Shown here: positions 18,509 through 27,502 of the stretch, in pieces
How the letters are laid out: every line of letters starts with the position of its first letter
Numbering within the stretch: position 1 is the first letter of the stretch
Origin: Geofilum rhodophaeum
Lineage (GTDB): Bacteria; Bacteroidota; Bacteroidia; Bacteroidales; Marinilabiliaceae
Direction of reading: 5' to 3'
NCBI RefSeq assembly: GCF_002210225.1
Contig: NZ_MWUJ01000009.1
Span: 108,654 to 172,653, forward strand
DNA: 64,000 bases
The notes under the pieces: generated by a model
What the model was told of the DNA's origin: nothing
What the model saw: only the letters and a program-made list of their open reading frames with translations
The model's database searches: none
Position numbers and translations under genes: made by a program

Positions 18509-20644
18509 ATGAAAGCGTTGCACAATCGTTTAAGGCAAACAATCCTGGCATCGACTTGTTTGCTTGCTGTACTCTTAACAACACAATGTAAAAATAAAAC
18601 AGATATGACGGATAACAATCCTTTATTACAAGAATTCAACACCCCACATCAAACACCGCCCTTTACTCAAATACAGACTGCACACTATATTCCGGCTTTT
18701 ACTGCAGCCATGGAAGAGGGACGTGCAGAAATCAAGGCCATCATCGACAATCCTGCGACACCGGACTTCAACAACACCATCGAAGCCCTGGAAAAGGCGG
18801 GCAATAAGTTGAGTCGCATCAGCAGCATCTTTTTCAACCTCAACTCGGCAGAGACCAGCGAGGCCATTCAGGAGGTGGCCCGGGAGGTATCTCCCCTCCT
18901 TTCGGAATACGGCAACGACATTTGGCTGAACGAGGCTCTTTTTGCCAGAGTAAAAGCCGTGTACGAGCAAAAGGACAAACTTACACTCAGCACAGAGCAG
19001 GCTACCCTCCTGGATAATACTTATAAAGGTTTTGTTCGTCGTGGTGCGCTGTTGAATGCTGAGGACAAGCAAAAATACCGCAACATAACCGCAGAACTCT
19101 CCAAGCTCTCCCTGCAGTTTGGTGAAAACCTGCTGGCGGAGACCAACGACTACAAACTGCATATTACCGATGAGGCCGACCTGGCGGGTTTGCCCGAGGC
19201 AGTGCGCGAAGCCGCTCAGCAACTGGCCGAAAGCGAAGGAAAAGAAGGCTGGATGTTTTCGCTGCATGCGCCCAGCATGCTGCCCTTTATGCAGTATGCC
19301 GACCAGCGGGAGCTGCGCGAGCAACTCTTCCGTGCTTCTACCAAACGGGGCAATCAGGATAACCAAAACGACAACAAAGCCAACATCCTGCGTCAGGCCG
19401 AACTTCGCCTGGCGAAAGCGCAGCTTTTGGGTTACCGGTCGCACGCCGACTATGTGCTGGAAGAGCGGATGGCGCAGAGCGCCGACAAAGTCAATGCTTT
19501 CTTAAACGAACTTTTCGAAAAATCCTTCCCCTTTGCCCAGGAAGATGTGGCCCAGGTGGCCGCCTTTGCCAAACAGCAGGGCCTCGAAGGGGAACTACAG
19601 CGTTGGGATTTTGCTTACTATTCTGAAAAGCTGAAGACTTCCTTGTTCGACTTGAACGAAGAAATGACCAAACCCTATTTCCAACTGGAAAAGGTAAAAG
19701 CGGGCATTTTCGATTTGACCAATAAGCTGTGGGGACTCAGCTACAAACTGAACAAGGACATTCCGGTGTACCATCCCGATGTGTTTGCCTATGAGGTCTT
19801 CAACCGCGACGAGCAAGTCATTTCGGTACTCTACCTCGATTTTCATCCCCGCAAGGGCAAGCAGGGCGGTGCCTGGATGACCTCCTTCCGCGACCAACAT
19901 GTGGAAAACGGCCAAAACATCATTCCCCACGTTTCGGTGGTTTGCAATTTCACGCCGCCCACCGCCTCTCGCCCCTCCCTCCTGACTTTCAACGAGGTGA
20001 CCACTTTCTTACATGAATTTGGCCATGCCCTGCACGGCATGCTCAGCGAAGTGACCTACGAAAGTCTTTCCGGCACCAGTGTGTACCGCGACTTTGTTGA
20101 ATTGCCCTCACAAATTATGGAAAACTGGGCGCTGGAGAAGGAGTGGCTCCAGGATGTGGCTGTTCACTACCAGACCGGGGAGACCATGCCTGAGGACCTC
20201 ATTCAAAAAATTATTGCTGCCGATAATTTCCAGAGTGGCTACCTGACCGTTCGTCAGCTCAGCTTCGGCTTCAACGACATGGCCTGGCACTCCATTACCG
20301 AACCCGTTGCCACCGACGCCATCAGTTTTGAGAAAGCCGCCATGGCCAAAACCGAGCTTTTTCCCGAAGTGGCGGGCAGCTGTTTCAGTACCGCCTTCGG
20401 ACACATCTTCGACGGGGGCTATGCCGCCGGCTACTACGGCTACAAATGGGCCGAAGTCCTCGATGCCGATGCCTATGCCCTCTTCAAAGAAAAAGGCATC
20501 TTCGACCAGGCTACCGCCGAAAGCTTTCGCGAACACATCCTCAGTAAGGGCGGCACCCGCCACCCCATGGACCTCTACGTTGCTTTTCGTGGCGCCGAAC
20601 CCTCGGTGGAAGCCCTCCTGCTGCGCAGCGGTCTCAGCAAGTAA
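18509..20644 (+). CDS. M3-family peptidyl-dipeptidase, lipoprotein (Dcp-like)
   Basis: Zinc metallopeptidase of the thimet-oligopeptidase family M3; Dcp-type members remove C-terminal dipeptides from oligopeptides. The 711-aa product has the HEFGHALHG motif (first zinc His at residue 502), the third ligand Glu downstream in the FVELPSQIMENW segment, and the family C-terminal HIFDGGYAAGYYGYKWAE. An N-terminal hydrophobic stretch ending in TTQC (Cys at about 27) makes it a likely lipoprotein facing the periplasm, as in many Bacteroidota. Monocistronic, with own promoter box and a strong terminator. Confidence 0.93.
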   Translation: MKALHNRLRQTILASTCLLAVLLTTQCKNKTDMTDNNPLLQEFNTPHQTPPFTQIQTAHYIPAFTAAMEEGRAEIKAIIDNPATPDFNNTIEALEKAGNKLSRISSIFFNLNSAETSEAIQEVAREVSPLLSEYGNDIWLNEALFARVKAVYEQKDKLTLSTEQATLLDNTYKGFVRRGALLNAEDKQKYRNITAELSKLSLQFGENLLAETNDYKLHITDEADLAGLPEAVREAAQQLAESEGKEGWMFSLHAPSMLPFMQYADQRELREQLFRASTKRGNQDNQNDNKANILRQAELRLAKAQLLGYRSHADYVLEERMAQSADKVNAFLNELFEKSFPFAQEDVAQVAAFAKQQGLEGELQRWDFAYYSEKLKTSLFDLNEEMTKPYFQLEKVKAGIFDLTNKLWGLSYKLNKDIPVYHPDVFAYEVFNRDEQVISVLYLDFHPRKGKQGGAWMTSFRDQHVENGQNIIPHVSVVCNFTPPTASRPSLLTFNEVTTFLHEFGHALHGMLSEVTYESLSGTSVYRDFVELPSQIMENWALEKEWLQDVAVHYQTGETMPEDLIQKIIAADNFQSGYLTVRQLSFGFNDMAWHSITEPVATDAISFEKAAMAKTELFPEVAGSCFSTAFGHIFDGGYAAGYYGYKWAEVLDADAYALFKEKGIFDQATAESFREHILSKGGTRHPMDLYVAFRGAEPSVEALLLRSGLSK

Positions 20645-20663
20645 CACCTGTTTGCAGACAAGC

Positions 20664-20706
20664 AAAAAAAGGAGGAAAGCGACAGCGCTTTCCTCCTTTT
20701 TTTTTT
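20664..20706. terminator. Bidirectional terminator after the M3 peptidase
   Basis: GGAGGAAAGCG (20671-20681) pairs with CGCTTTCCTCC (20686-20696), flanked by A7 and T10. Serves the convergent gene at 20718-21239 as well. Confidence 0.9.
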
Positions 20707-20717
20707 GATTTAAACCA

Positions 20718-21239
20718 TTAGTGATAAATGGATAATATCATATCCGGAGTACTCATGTACTCAAAAGGATTAGAGTCAGTCCATCCTATATAATGCAAAG
20801 TAACACTCTTATCTTCAGTAACATAAAACCTAAATTCCCAAACCAAAATACTCCCTTCATGATAGGAAATATAAGTATGTCTAAAATACCGGTCACTGCC
20901 AGGCAGAAATCCTTCCTCTATTAAATCATAGTCAAACAATTTACCAAACACCCCTTTAGGAGGCTTTAAACTGATGATTTCAAATTTTGCCAAATAATCA
21001 TTCAACTCGGTAATTTTCTTGGATTCATCCCAATTGGCACCAAGACTTTCAACAATGAAGTCGGCATTTTCCTTGTGCTTATTGTTCTTTAGATTCTCAA
21101 AAAAGGTTGTGACCAGTTGCTTTGCTGCGGTAAGAGATTCGTCCGTTGGCATCTTCGATTTGTCAATACTCTGGCCCCAAAGACCAGGAGTTAAGCCCAT
21201 AAAGAGGAACACCGTTAAAAGGATAATTCGATTTTTCAT
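20718..21239 (-). CDS. Secreted hypothetical protein
   Basis: About 173 aa from the ATG at 21239, which directly precedes a good signal peptide (MKNRIILLTVFLFMGLTPG..., cleavage after LWG). The frame extends upstream to 21431, but that extension is Cys/Phe-rich and unlike protein. The mature part has an N-terminal helix pair rich in Lys and Asn (TFFENLKNNKHKENADFIV) and a C-terminal strand-rich half, which looks like a DUF3887/NTF2-like fold; this is only an impression. Its base composition is more AT-rich than its neighbours. It lies next to the repeat array at 21.37-21.91 kb. Confidence 0.6.
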   Translation of the reverse strand: MKNRIILLTVFLFMGLTPGLWGQSIDKSKMPTDESLTAAKQLVTTFFENLKNNKHKENADFIVESLGANWDESKKITELNDYLAKFEIISLKPPKGVFGKLFDYDLIEEGFLPGSDRYFRHTYISYHEGSILVWEFRFYVTEDKSVTLHYIGWTDSNPFEYMSTPDMILSIYH

Positions 21240-21926
21240 AAGTTTGAAATTAGGAGTTAATAAAGAACGAAAATAGCACTTTTCCATCAACGGAGATCCT
21301 GTGGCACAAAAATATTTCACAAACACAAAATACTTATGAAGTGAAAAAAAACTGCCCCTAACTTTAAGGAAGGAGGTGTAGAAGAACTGCCTTAAGTTAA
21401 AACTCGTACAAAGTAAGATGCAGATGCTCAAGCCTCTGAATGTTTCCGTAAGCGAGTAAAGGAAGGCAGCATTACAAGCACGGCACTACTCAGGAAGGGA
21501 AGTGGTGCAAGATAGCGACCTACAGAAAACAACTCGACCAAGCGAAGATGTATACCATCAAGCCTCAGATTATTTCCGATTATGAGCATTTGTAAATGAC
21601 GCGTAAAAAATTCCGGCTTCACTCTGGAAGGGAAGTAGTGTAGAACAGCTGCCTTCAGAAAAACTCGTCAGAGCGCAGATGCAGCTGTTCAAGCCTCTGA
21701 ATGTTTCCGTAAGTGAACAAAGGAGTGCAACGTCAAAAACATCGCTGTTTGAGCCAAAGGCGAGTTTCGATGTTTTTAGTGAAGCGACTGCAGTGAACAG
21801 GAAACAGACAGCAGCGCAGAACAGCTGCATCAAGCGTAAGGAATAGAAATTTTATGTCAGCAGCAGGAATACACTACGACCACCCGAGTTTCAGAACAAC
21901 TGCAACAAGCTAAACTCCTGGAGGTA
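21240..21926. other. Long non-coding stretch with repeat array
   Basis: 687 bp without a credible gene. The first 120 bp hold a possible TATTTTTG box (minus strand, 21307-21314) for the secreted hypothetical. The remainder is the degenerate repeat array described separately. Short minus-strand reading frames here repeat the array pattern and are not genes. Confidence 0.7.
21366..21910. repeat. Array of degenerate ~130-nt repeats
   Basis: At least three head-to-tail units. The motif TCAAGCCTCTGAATGTTTCC starts at 21428 and 21689; in those two units identity runs for 25 bases. A diverged middle copy (TCAAGCCTCAGATTATTTCC) starts at 21558. Spacings are 130 and 131 nt. Each copy is preceded by a GGAAGGGAAGTGGTG-like block (about 21366, 21492 and 21625) and a GATGCAGCTG-like block. 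Weaker echoes (GCAGAACAGCTGCATCAAGC near 21816, CAGAACAACTGCAACAAGC near 21892) suggest a fourth and fifth decayed unit. A 10-bp inverted repeat AAAAACATCG/CGATGTTTTT lies at 21735-21744 and 21768-21777. No family recognised. Confidence 0.7.
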
Positions 21927-22379
21927 CTACGCCAGTTGCAGCTTCACCACCATCTTCTTCACCTCCATCGCTTCCTCCTTCTTCACCAAAGCCTTATGAA
22001 TCTCCCCCGGAAAGAAAATCACAAAAGCACCTTTGGGAACAAGCACCTCGTATCCCTCCCCTTCAAATACCGTGATGTCCTTCTCCGCATCGTAAGCCTT
22101 CACTTCCTTCATATTATCCTCCGGAGCATAAAAAATACGCTCCTCTCCTTCCGCCAAAAAGTGAATATCGAGGTACTGCTCATGCGCCTCCCAAATACAG
22201 TCGTCGTAATCTTTCGTCGATCGTTTCATGCCATTGGCAAATAAATGCTCGCCTACAAGCTCCTGCTTTCCTTCAGGAAAATCTTCAGCATTGACCTCCT
22301 CCAAAAAATCAAAAGCCTGCTCCAGGGAAGGATGCAGCATAAAATACCTTGCGGCATTGTCCAGTGTATCTACTATCAT
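21927..22379 (-). CDS. YhcH/YjgK/YiaL (DUF386) family protein
   Basis: A 150-aa cupin-fold protein of the YhcH/YjgK/YiaL family, members of which are linked to sialic-acid or uncommon sugar use and to beta-galactosidase accessory subunits. Visible marks are YDDCIWEAHEQYLDIHFLAEGEE (the metal-site region with His and Glu) and the C-terminal PKGAFVIFFPGEIHKALV with the second His. No sugar-catabolic genes adjoin, so the substrate is open. A TTTG-N22-TAATTTTG promoter lies just upstream. Confidence 0.9.
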   Translation of the reverse strand: MIVDTLDNAARYFMLHPSLEQAFDFLEEVNAEDFPEGKQELVGEHLFANGMKRSTKDYDDCIWEAHEQYLDIHFLAEGEERIFYAPEDNMKEVKAYDAEKDITVFEGEGYEVLVPKGAFVIFFPGEIHKALVKKEEAMEVKKMVVKLQLA

Positions 22380-22400
22380 AGTCTTATTAATTTAGCAACA

Positions 22401-22434
22401 CAAAATTACAGATAAAAGTGGCCATCCTCCCAAA
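22401..22434 (-). promoter_or_regulatory. Promoter of the YhcH-family gene
   Basis: Minus strand: TTTG (complement of 22431-22434), 22-nt spacer, TAATTTTG (22401-22408). The spacer is slightly long. Confidence 0.5.
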
Positions 22435-22615
22435 AATGTACGAAATTAAACCGATAAACTGTCGCGATGCATTCAATGGCACAGAAACCATTTAAAGTCC
22501 GGAGGTTTTTTCAGCTTAAAACAAAACCAGCATAACAAACTATATACCAACACCTACACCCTTTAACAAAACACCGGCACCCCTGAGAATACTGGGATTT
22601 TTAATTTTTTATGCC

Positions 22616-22623
22616 TATATTTG
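22616..22623 (+). promoter_or_regulatory. -7 box of the kamA-ablB operon
   Basis: TATATTTG, an exact TAnnTTTG; ACTG 21 nt upstream is a poor -33. The transcript would start near 22630, about 175 nt before the kamA ATG. Confidence 0.45.
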
Positions 22624-22805
22624 TCGCACAGAACACATTTTTAGGTTTTGGGTCAACCGGAAAAACGGAAACAAAAACGACCAACTTTTAACGGGCAATC
22701 AGCGCTTTTCACCAATGGTCAAAAGCAGCCATCTACCTTACAAACAGTGCTCCACGGCACAACGACCAAAACCACCGTCCCGTTAGCGGTCACAACACAA
22801 AAACC

Positions 22806-24128
22806 ATGGACAAAATTTTCACCGAACACCAGGAGTCAATCGCCCACAAGATTGAACCCAAATCGCAGTTGAAAAACTGGCGCGACTGGAAGTGGCATAT
22901 GCGCCACGCCATCAAGACCATCGAAGAATTTGAAAACCTGACCGGCATTCGGTTCTCCCAGGAAGAACGAAAGAAGTTTACAGAAACCCAGGACCGTTTT
23001 CCCCTCTCCATTACGCCCTATTACCTCTCCCTCATTAAAAAGGACAATTTCCGGAACGACCCGGTTTACAAGCAATCCTTTCTCGACAACCGCGAACTCA
23101 TCATCTCCAACAGCGAGATGGGCGACCCCCTGTCTGAGGACCACGACAGTCCCGTTCCCGGCATTACCCACCGCTACCCCGACCGGGTGCTTATGCTTGT
23201 CAGCAACGTATGTGCGATGTACTGCCGCCATTGCACCCGCAAGCGCAAGGTGGGCGATGTAGACTCCATTCCCAACAGGGCACAGATTAAAGAAGGTATT
23301 GAATACATCCGCAACAACCCGCAGGTACGCGACGTACTGCTGTCGGGCGGCGACCCCTTTTTATTGAGCGACGATTACCTCGACTGGATTTTGACCGAAC
23401 TCCGTGCCATTCCGCACGTTGAAGTCGTCCGCATAGGCACCCGTACCCCCGTGGTACTGCCCTACCGCATCACCGACGATTTGGTGAACATGCTTAAAAA
23501 GCACCATCCGCTGTGGATCAACACCCATTTTAACCACCCGCGCGAACTCACCGCCTCAGCACGGGAAGCCCTGGCCAAACTGGCCGATGCCGGCATCCCT
23601 CTGGGCAACCAGTCCGTGTTGCTGGCCGACGTCAACGACTGTCCCCGCATTATGAAGGACCTGGTACACAAACTGGTGATGAACCGCGTACGTCCCTACT
23701 ATCTTTATCAGTGTGATTTATCGGAGGGACTCTCCCACTTCCGGACGCCCGTCGGAAAAGGCATCGAAATTATGGAAAGTCTCATAGGCCATACCAGCGG
23801 CTTTGCCGTTCCAACCTATGTAATTGATGCCCCGGGCGGCGGCGGAAAAATACCCGTAATGCCCAACTACATCATTTCGTGGAGCACCAACAAAGTCATT
23901 CTGCGCAATTACGAGGGCGTAATCACCTCCTACCAGGAGCCCGACAAGTACGAATCGACCATCTGCGACCGCAACTGTGCCGATTGCAGCCTCGAACTCG
24001 ACGTCAACGAAAGCGACGAAATAAATGCCATCGGTATTGAGCAGCTCTTGTCCGATTACGACGACACCATTTCGCTCATACCCTCGAACAACGAACGTTA
24101 CGAACGAAGAAACGACAGCACCGAGTAG
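22806..24128 (+). CDS. ablA: Lysine 2,3-aminomutase (radical SAM, PLP)
   Basis: Converts L-lysine to L-beta-lysine using S-adenosylmethionine, a 4Fe-4S cluster and PLP. The 440-aa product carries the radical-SAM cluster motif CAMYCRHC (Cys136, 140, 143) and the PLP lysine in DAPGGGGK (Lys348). Asp304 (QCDLSEG) and Asp341 (VIDAPGG) are present; in the Clostridium enzyme the equivalent pair (Asp293/Asp330, same 37-residue spacing) binds the substrate epsilon-amine, whereas glutamate 2,3-aminomutases replace both. This supports lysine as substrate. A Cys-rich tail ([12 protein letters not shown]) resembles the dimer zinc site. Followed after 28 bp by the N-acetyltransferase ablB, so the ablA name fits; also known as kamA. 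Confidence 0.95.
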   Translation: MDKIFTEHQESIAHKIEPKSQLKNWRDWKWHMRHAIKTIEEFENLTGIRFSQEERKKFTETQDRFPLSITPYYLSLIKKDNFRNDPVYKQSFLDNRELIISNSEMGDPLSEDHDSPVPGITHRYPDRVLMLVSNVCAMYCRHCTRKRKVGDVDSIPNRAQIKEGIEYIRNNPQVRDVLLSGGDPFLLSDDYLDWILTELRAIPHVEVVRIGTRTPVVLPYRITDDLVNMLKKHHPLWINTHFNHPRELTASAREALAKLADAGIPLGNQSVLLADVNDCPRIMKDLVHKLVMNRVRPYYLYQCDLSEGLSHFRTPVGKGIEIMESLIGHTSGFAVPTYVIDAPGGGGKIPVMPNYIISWSTNKVILRNYEGVITSYQEPDKYESTICDRNCADCSLELDVNESDEINAIGIEQLLSDYDDTISLIPSNNERYERRNDSTE

Positions 24129-24156
24129 GGTGCTGTCCCCATCAAAACTGAAATAT

Positions 24157-24990
24157 ATGGATGTTATAGAAAACTGGGGCGCCTCACGCATATCGCACGG
24201 ACCGGACAGCAGTCGGATTTACCTGATGGATCTGGATCCGGCAGATTTTCCACAAATCTTGCCGGCTTTGGAGCAAATCGCCGAAAAAGGCCGCTACACC
24301 AAGCTCTTTGCCAAGGTACCGGCCCGCTATGGCCCGGCCTTCCAGAACAGAGGCTATGTTATAGAGGCCGCCGTTCCGGGCTTTTACAAGGGAGAAGAAG
24401 ACGCCCTCTTTCTCATGAAATATACCGACCCCGAAAGGAGTCGCCCCGAAAGCGAGCAGCTCGAAGCCTTCCAGGCTTTGCTTCTGGAAGGGACCGACTA
24501 CCGTCACAAAGAAATGGACGCAGCCTACCGGCTGCGCCCCCTGGGCGAAGCCGATGCCGAAGCCATGGTGCCGGTATTTAAGCAGGTTTTCGAGACCTAC
24601 CCCTTCCCCATTTACGATCCGGCCTTCCTCATTCAAAGCATGCGCGAAGACGGCACCCGCTATTTTGGGGCCTTTAAAGACGGGGAACTCATCGCCATCA
24701 GCTCGGCAGAGTGCAACGACATCAAGCTGAATGCCGAGATGACCGACTTTGCAGTATTGCCCACCCACCGGGGTCAACGACTGGCCGTGCACCTGCTGCG
24801 CTTTATGGAGGAGCAGCTGACGGCCGACGGCTTCCTGACCTTTTACACCATTGCTCGTTTGCATTCGCTGCCCATGAACAAGACTTTTTACAACCTGGGC
24901 TATCGCTTTGCCGGCACCCTTACCCGAAACACCCAGATTGCAGGAAAAATTGAAAGTATGAACGTGTGGTACAAGCACGCACGCCCATAA
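24157..24990 (+). CDS. ablB: Beta-lysine N6-acetyltransferase
   Basis: GNAT-family enzyme that acetylates beta-lysine to N-epsilon-acetyl-beta-lysine, a compatible solute known from methanogenic archaea and some bacteria. The product is 277 aa from the ATG at 24157; the frame is open further upstream inside ablA, but that part is a shadow. The C-terminal half (about residues 150-277) has the GNAT core: RYFGAFKDGELIAISSAE strand, TDFAVLPTHRGQRLAVHLL (acetyl-CoA loop, Q/RxxGxG/A-like) and YTIARLHSLPMNKTFYNLGY. The assignment rests on the match to the AblB family together with its place directly after ablA. Stop is 9 bp from the transporter start. Confidence 0.9.
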   Translation: MDVIENWGASRISHGPDSSRIYLMDLDPADFPQILPALEQIAEKGRYTKLFAKVPARYGPAFQNRGYVIEAAVPGFYKGEEDALFLMKYTDPERSRPESEQLEAFQALLLEGTDYRHKEMDAAYRLRPLGEADAEAMVPVFKQVFETYPFPIYDPAFLIQSMREDGTRYFGAFKDGELIAISSAECNDIKLNAEMTDFAVLPTHRGQRLAVHLLRFMEEQLTADGFLTFYTIARLHSLPMNKTFYNLGYRFAGTLTRNTQIAGKIESMNVWYKHARP

Positions 24991-24999
24991 AACAACATT

Positions 25000-26427
25000 A
25001 TGCATTGGATTGACCTGAGCATTGTAGTGGTTTACTTCGCTGCCATGCTTTTCATCGGCTTTTGGTTTCACCGGAAGAACAACAACACCGAAGACTATTT
25101 TGTAGGGAGCAGAGAGATGACCAAGTGGCACCTGGGGCTCTCGGTCGTCGCCACCGACGTCGGTGGCGGCTTTTCGATTGGACTGGGGGGACTGGGTTTT
25201 GTGATGGGCCTCTCGGGCTCGTGGATTTTGTTTACGGGACTCCTGGGAGCCTGGCTCACCGCCGTGGTGCTTATCCCTAAAGTGCACCGTAGGGGCGTCG
25301 CCAACAAAATGCAGACCTTCCCCGAGATTCTCCAACACAGTTACGGAAAAATCGTTGCCCTGGCCGCGGCACTTATTTCTGCCATCGGTTACATGGGCTT
25401 CACCGCCAGTCAGGTCCTGGCTGGAGCCAAACTCACTTCGGCCACCTTTGTGGGCGTGGACATACCCGAAGCCGTAATCATTATGGGGGCCATTGCCGTG
25501 GTGTACACCGCACTGGGCGGCATCAAGGCCGTCATTTACACCGACACCGTACAGTGGATCATTTTACTGTCGGGCCTCTCCCTTGTAGGCGTACCCTTCG
25601 CCCTCAAAGCCCTGGGCGGATGGGAAGCGGCCAAAGTCTTTCTGGGAGCCGAAATGTTGCAAATGACCAACCTTTCGATCAGCACCCTCATCAACTGGAC
25701 CTTTTCCATCATTCCCATTTGGTTCATCGGCATGACCCTGTACCAACGCATTTTTGCCGCCAAGTCGGGCAAGGAAGCCCAACGTGCATGGTTCATTGCC
25801 GGCCTCTTCGAATGGCCCTTCATGGCCTTTCTGGGCGTATTTCTGGGTATGCTGGCCAAAGCCAGCTTTGGTGCCGGCATTATCCCCGAGGCCGAAATGG
25901 CCATGGCCGACAACGAGTCGGCCATGCCCTTAATGCTGAAACACGTGCTGCCCATAGGGGCATTGGGATTAATACTGGCGGCTTATTTCTCCGCCATATT
26001 GTCGACGGCCGACAGCTGCCTGATGGCGGCCTCGGGCAACATCAGTCGCGACCTCTTCAACTACAAAAAATCGAAGAACGCCCTCAAGGTAGTGCAGTGG
26101 ATGACCCTCGTCATTGGCATACTGGCCATCGTCATTGCCTTGTACATTCCTTCGGTACTCGAACTTATGCTGCTCTCCTATGGGTTTATGGTAAGTGGAC
26201 TCATGGCTCCTGTCCTGGGCTTTCTCATTTATAAAAAACCCTCACGCACTGCGGCCATCGCCTCCATGATCAGCGGCAGTCTCACCCTCTTAATTGTTCA
26301 AGTCGGCCAACTTCCCCTGCCCTGGGACCTCGATGCCGTAGTGCCCGCCCTCAGCATCAGTCTCCTTACCCTCTTTGTTATGCAGGCTTATTACTCAAAC
26401 GAGTCCCCCGACGCCCAATCAGCATAA
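25000..26427 (+). CDS. Sodium:solute symporter family transporter
   Basis: Inner-membrane Na+-coupled symporter of the SSS family (13 predicted membrane segments, 475 aa). Family features include WFHRKNNNTEDYFVGSREM after the first helix, DVGGGFSIGLGGLGFVMG, and the sodium-site region YFSAILSTADSCLMAASGNISRD with its conserved Ser/Thr residues. The gene is 9 bp downstream of ablB, so it is in the ablA operon. The substrate may be lysine, beta-lysine, acetyl-beta-lysine or another osmolyte; the sequence does not decide. Its 3' end overlaps the convergent lipoprotein gene by 50 bp. Confidence 0.9.
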   Translation: MHWIDLSIVVVYFAAMLFIGFWFHRKNNNTEDYFVGSREMTKWHLGLSVVATDVGGGFSIGLGGLGFVMGLSGSWILFTGLLGAWLTAVVLIPKVHRRGVANKMQTFPEILQHSYGKIVALAAALISAIGYMGFTASQVLAGAKLTSATFVGVDIPEAVIIMGAIAVVYTALGGIKAVIYTDTVQWIILLSGLSLVGVPFALKALGGWEAAKVFLGAEMLQMTNLSISTLINWTFSIIPIWFIGMTLYQRIFAAKSGKEAQRAWFIAGLFEWPFMAFLGVFLGMLAKASFGAGIIPEAEMAMADNESAMPLMLKHVLPIGALGLILAAYFSAILSTADSCLMAASGNISRDLFNYKKSKNALKVVQWMTLVIGILAIVIALYIPSVLELMLLSYGFMVSGLMAPVLGFLIYKKPSRTAAIASMISGSLTLLIVQVGQLPLPWDLDAVVPALSISLLTLFVMQAYYSNESPDAQSA

Positions 26428-27349
26428 AACGACTGTCGGGGGCCATGCCCTCCAGGGGTTCTAAAAGATTTACGGGACAAAGCCAAACCGTAAAATACAC
26501 CGGGGGGACCAGGCTTACGTTTACATAAGAAGTGTAAATCTCATTCTCGGTCACCGACAATTCCGATTCGGTCAACAAGGGCCAGGCATCCGCCTCTACA
26601 CTTCCTGAAGAACTCTCAAAAAGACGGTAAAACTTAAAGCCGTCGCAATCCAGGTCCTCCCAGTCGAGCTGCAACACCCCCTCGTTGGAGGCATACTGCA
26701 GATTGTTGTTTTCCGAAAACATTGGGGGAATGTTCAGCTTATAGCTCATCTCACCAATCCAGGCATGCTTCAGCACCACGGCCACCTCGGCACCCGGCAA
26801 AAGATTCAAGCCCTCTACCACGTACAAACCATCAAAAAAATCGTCTTTGGTCGCATTAAATCCAGCCACCGTGAGCACTGCATCGTCGATGTTCTCCACC
26901 TCCCCCGATGCATCACTCAACCGGATTTCAAAGTCCCACAAGCCATCGTCCAACTGCAAAACCCCTTCCACCACCATCTTTAAATCAGAAGCGCTTACCA
27001 CAGGAATCTTCTCAAACAAAGCCTCAATCTGTAAATTTTCATCCACCACGACTTGCACCGGATTGGCTGTGGAAGTCAATCCCCCCCACCCCTTAAAAAG
27101 CCAGCCTGTGGCAGGGACTGCCTCCAGGGTAAGCACCGTTCCCTGCCTGTAAGGACCCGTTTCCGGAGAAACATTCACCACGCCGCCGGCTTCGGTCCAG
27201 TCCACCTCCACAGTAAACTCCGGCAGGTTAACGTCGTCCCCGGTTTTATCCTCGCAGCCCCCCAGCAAAGGCAGGCCGGCCAAAAGCACCAGACCCATCA
27301 CCAGTCCGATTGCCCATTTAACTTGCAGCTTCTCTTTCATACTTTTCAT
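26378..27349 (-). CDS. Lipoprotein with a bacterial (InlB B-type) repeat domain
   Basis: A 323-aa secreted lipoprotein; signal peptide with lipobox LLGGC (Cys at about 32). Residues about 45-115 hold a repeat of the Listeria-Bacteroides type: GPYRQGTVLTLEAVPATGW followed by FKGWGGL and ALFEK. The remaining 200 residues have Ig-like strand patterns and an Asp/Glu-rich surface. Function unknown; likely cell-surface. A second ATG three codons downstream (27340) is an equally good start. The 3' end overlaps the transporter gene on the other strand by 50 bp, so the last 16 codons are antisense to it. Confidence 0.75.
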   Translation of the reverse strand: MKSMKEKLQVKWAIGLVMGLVLLAGLPLLGGCEDKTGDDVNLPEFTVEVDWTEAGGVVNVSPETGPYRQGTVLTLEAVPATGWLFKGWGGLTSTANPVQVVVDENLQIEALFEKIPVVSASDLKMVVEGVLQLDDGLWDFEIRLSDASGEVENIDDAVLTVAGFNATKDDFFDGLYVVEGLNLLPGAEVAVVLKHAWIGEMSYKLNIPPMFSENNNLQYASNEGVLQLDWEDLDCDGFKFYRLFESSSGSVEADAWPLLTESELSVTENEIYTSYVNVSLVPPVYFTVWLCPVNLLEPLEGMAPDSRFMLIGRRGTRLSNKPA

Positions 27350-27502
27350 TTGGTTTGTTTAATCCGGAATAAGAACGTCGACCTGCTCCCAATTATTACG
27401 GCCAACTACCACTTTAACAGGACTTAACAATAGCAGAAAGAAAGCTACTGTTCAGCAAGTCGGGAAAAACCCCTAAATTAGGGCAACCAAAAAACATAGA
27501 AC

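Larger units (their letters stand above)
22380..22805. other. Divergent intergenic region with long kamA leader
   Basis: 426 bp. It holds the YhcH-family promoter on the minus strand and a TATATTTG box on the plus strand (22616-22623). From that box a leader of about 175 nt runs to kamA; I see a small ACCG/CGGT inverted repeat near 22773-22792 but no riboswitch I can name. Confidence 0.5.

Noticed and set aside
21428..21833. Two minus-strand reading frames (64 and 87 aa) in the repeat array
   Set aside because: They follow the repeat units, lack ribosome sites and have no protein-like conservation; better explained as non-coding repeats.
22624..22805. Lysine riboswitch in the ablA leader
   Set aside because: The leader is long enough to hold regulation, but the conserved lysine-riboswitch core and five-way junction are not recognisable.
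22806..24128. Glutamate 2,3-aminomutase instead of the lysine enzyme
   Set aside because: Both Asp residues that bind the lysine side chain (304 and 341) are present; the glutamate enzymes replace them.
24184..25338. Minus-strand reading frame (384 aa) opposite ablB and the transporter
   Set aside because: Shadow of two real genes with clear motifs on the plus strand.
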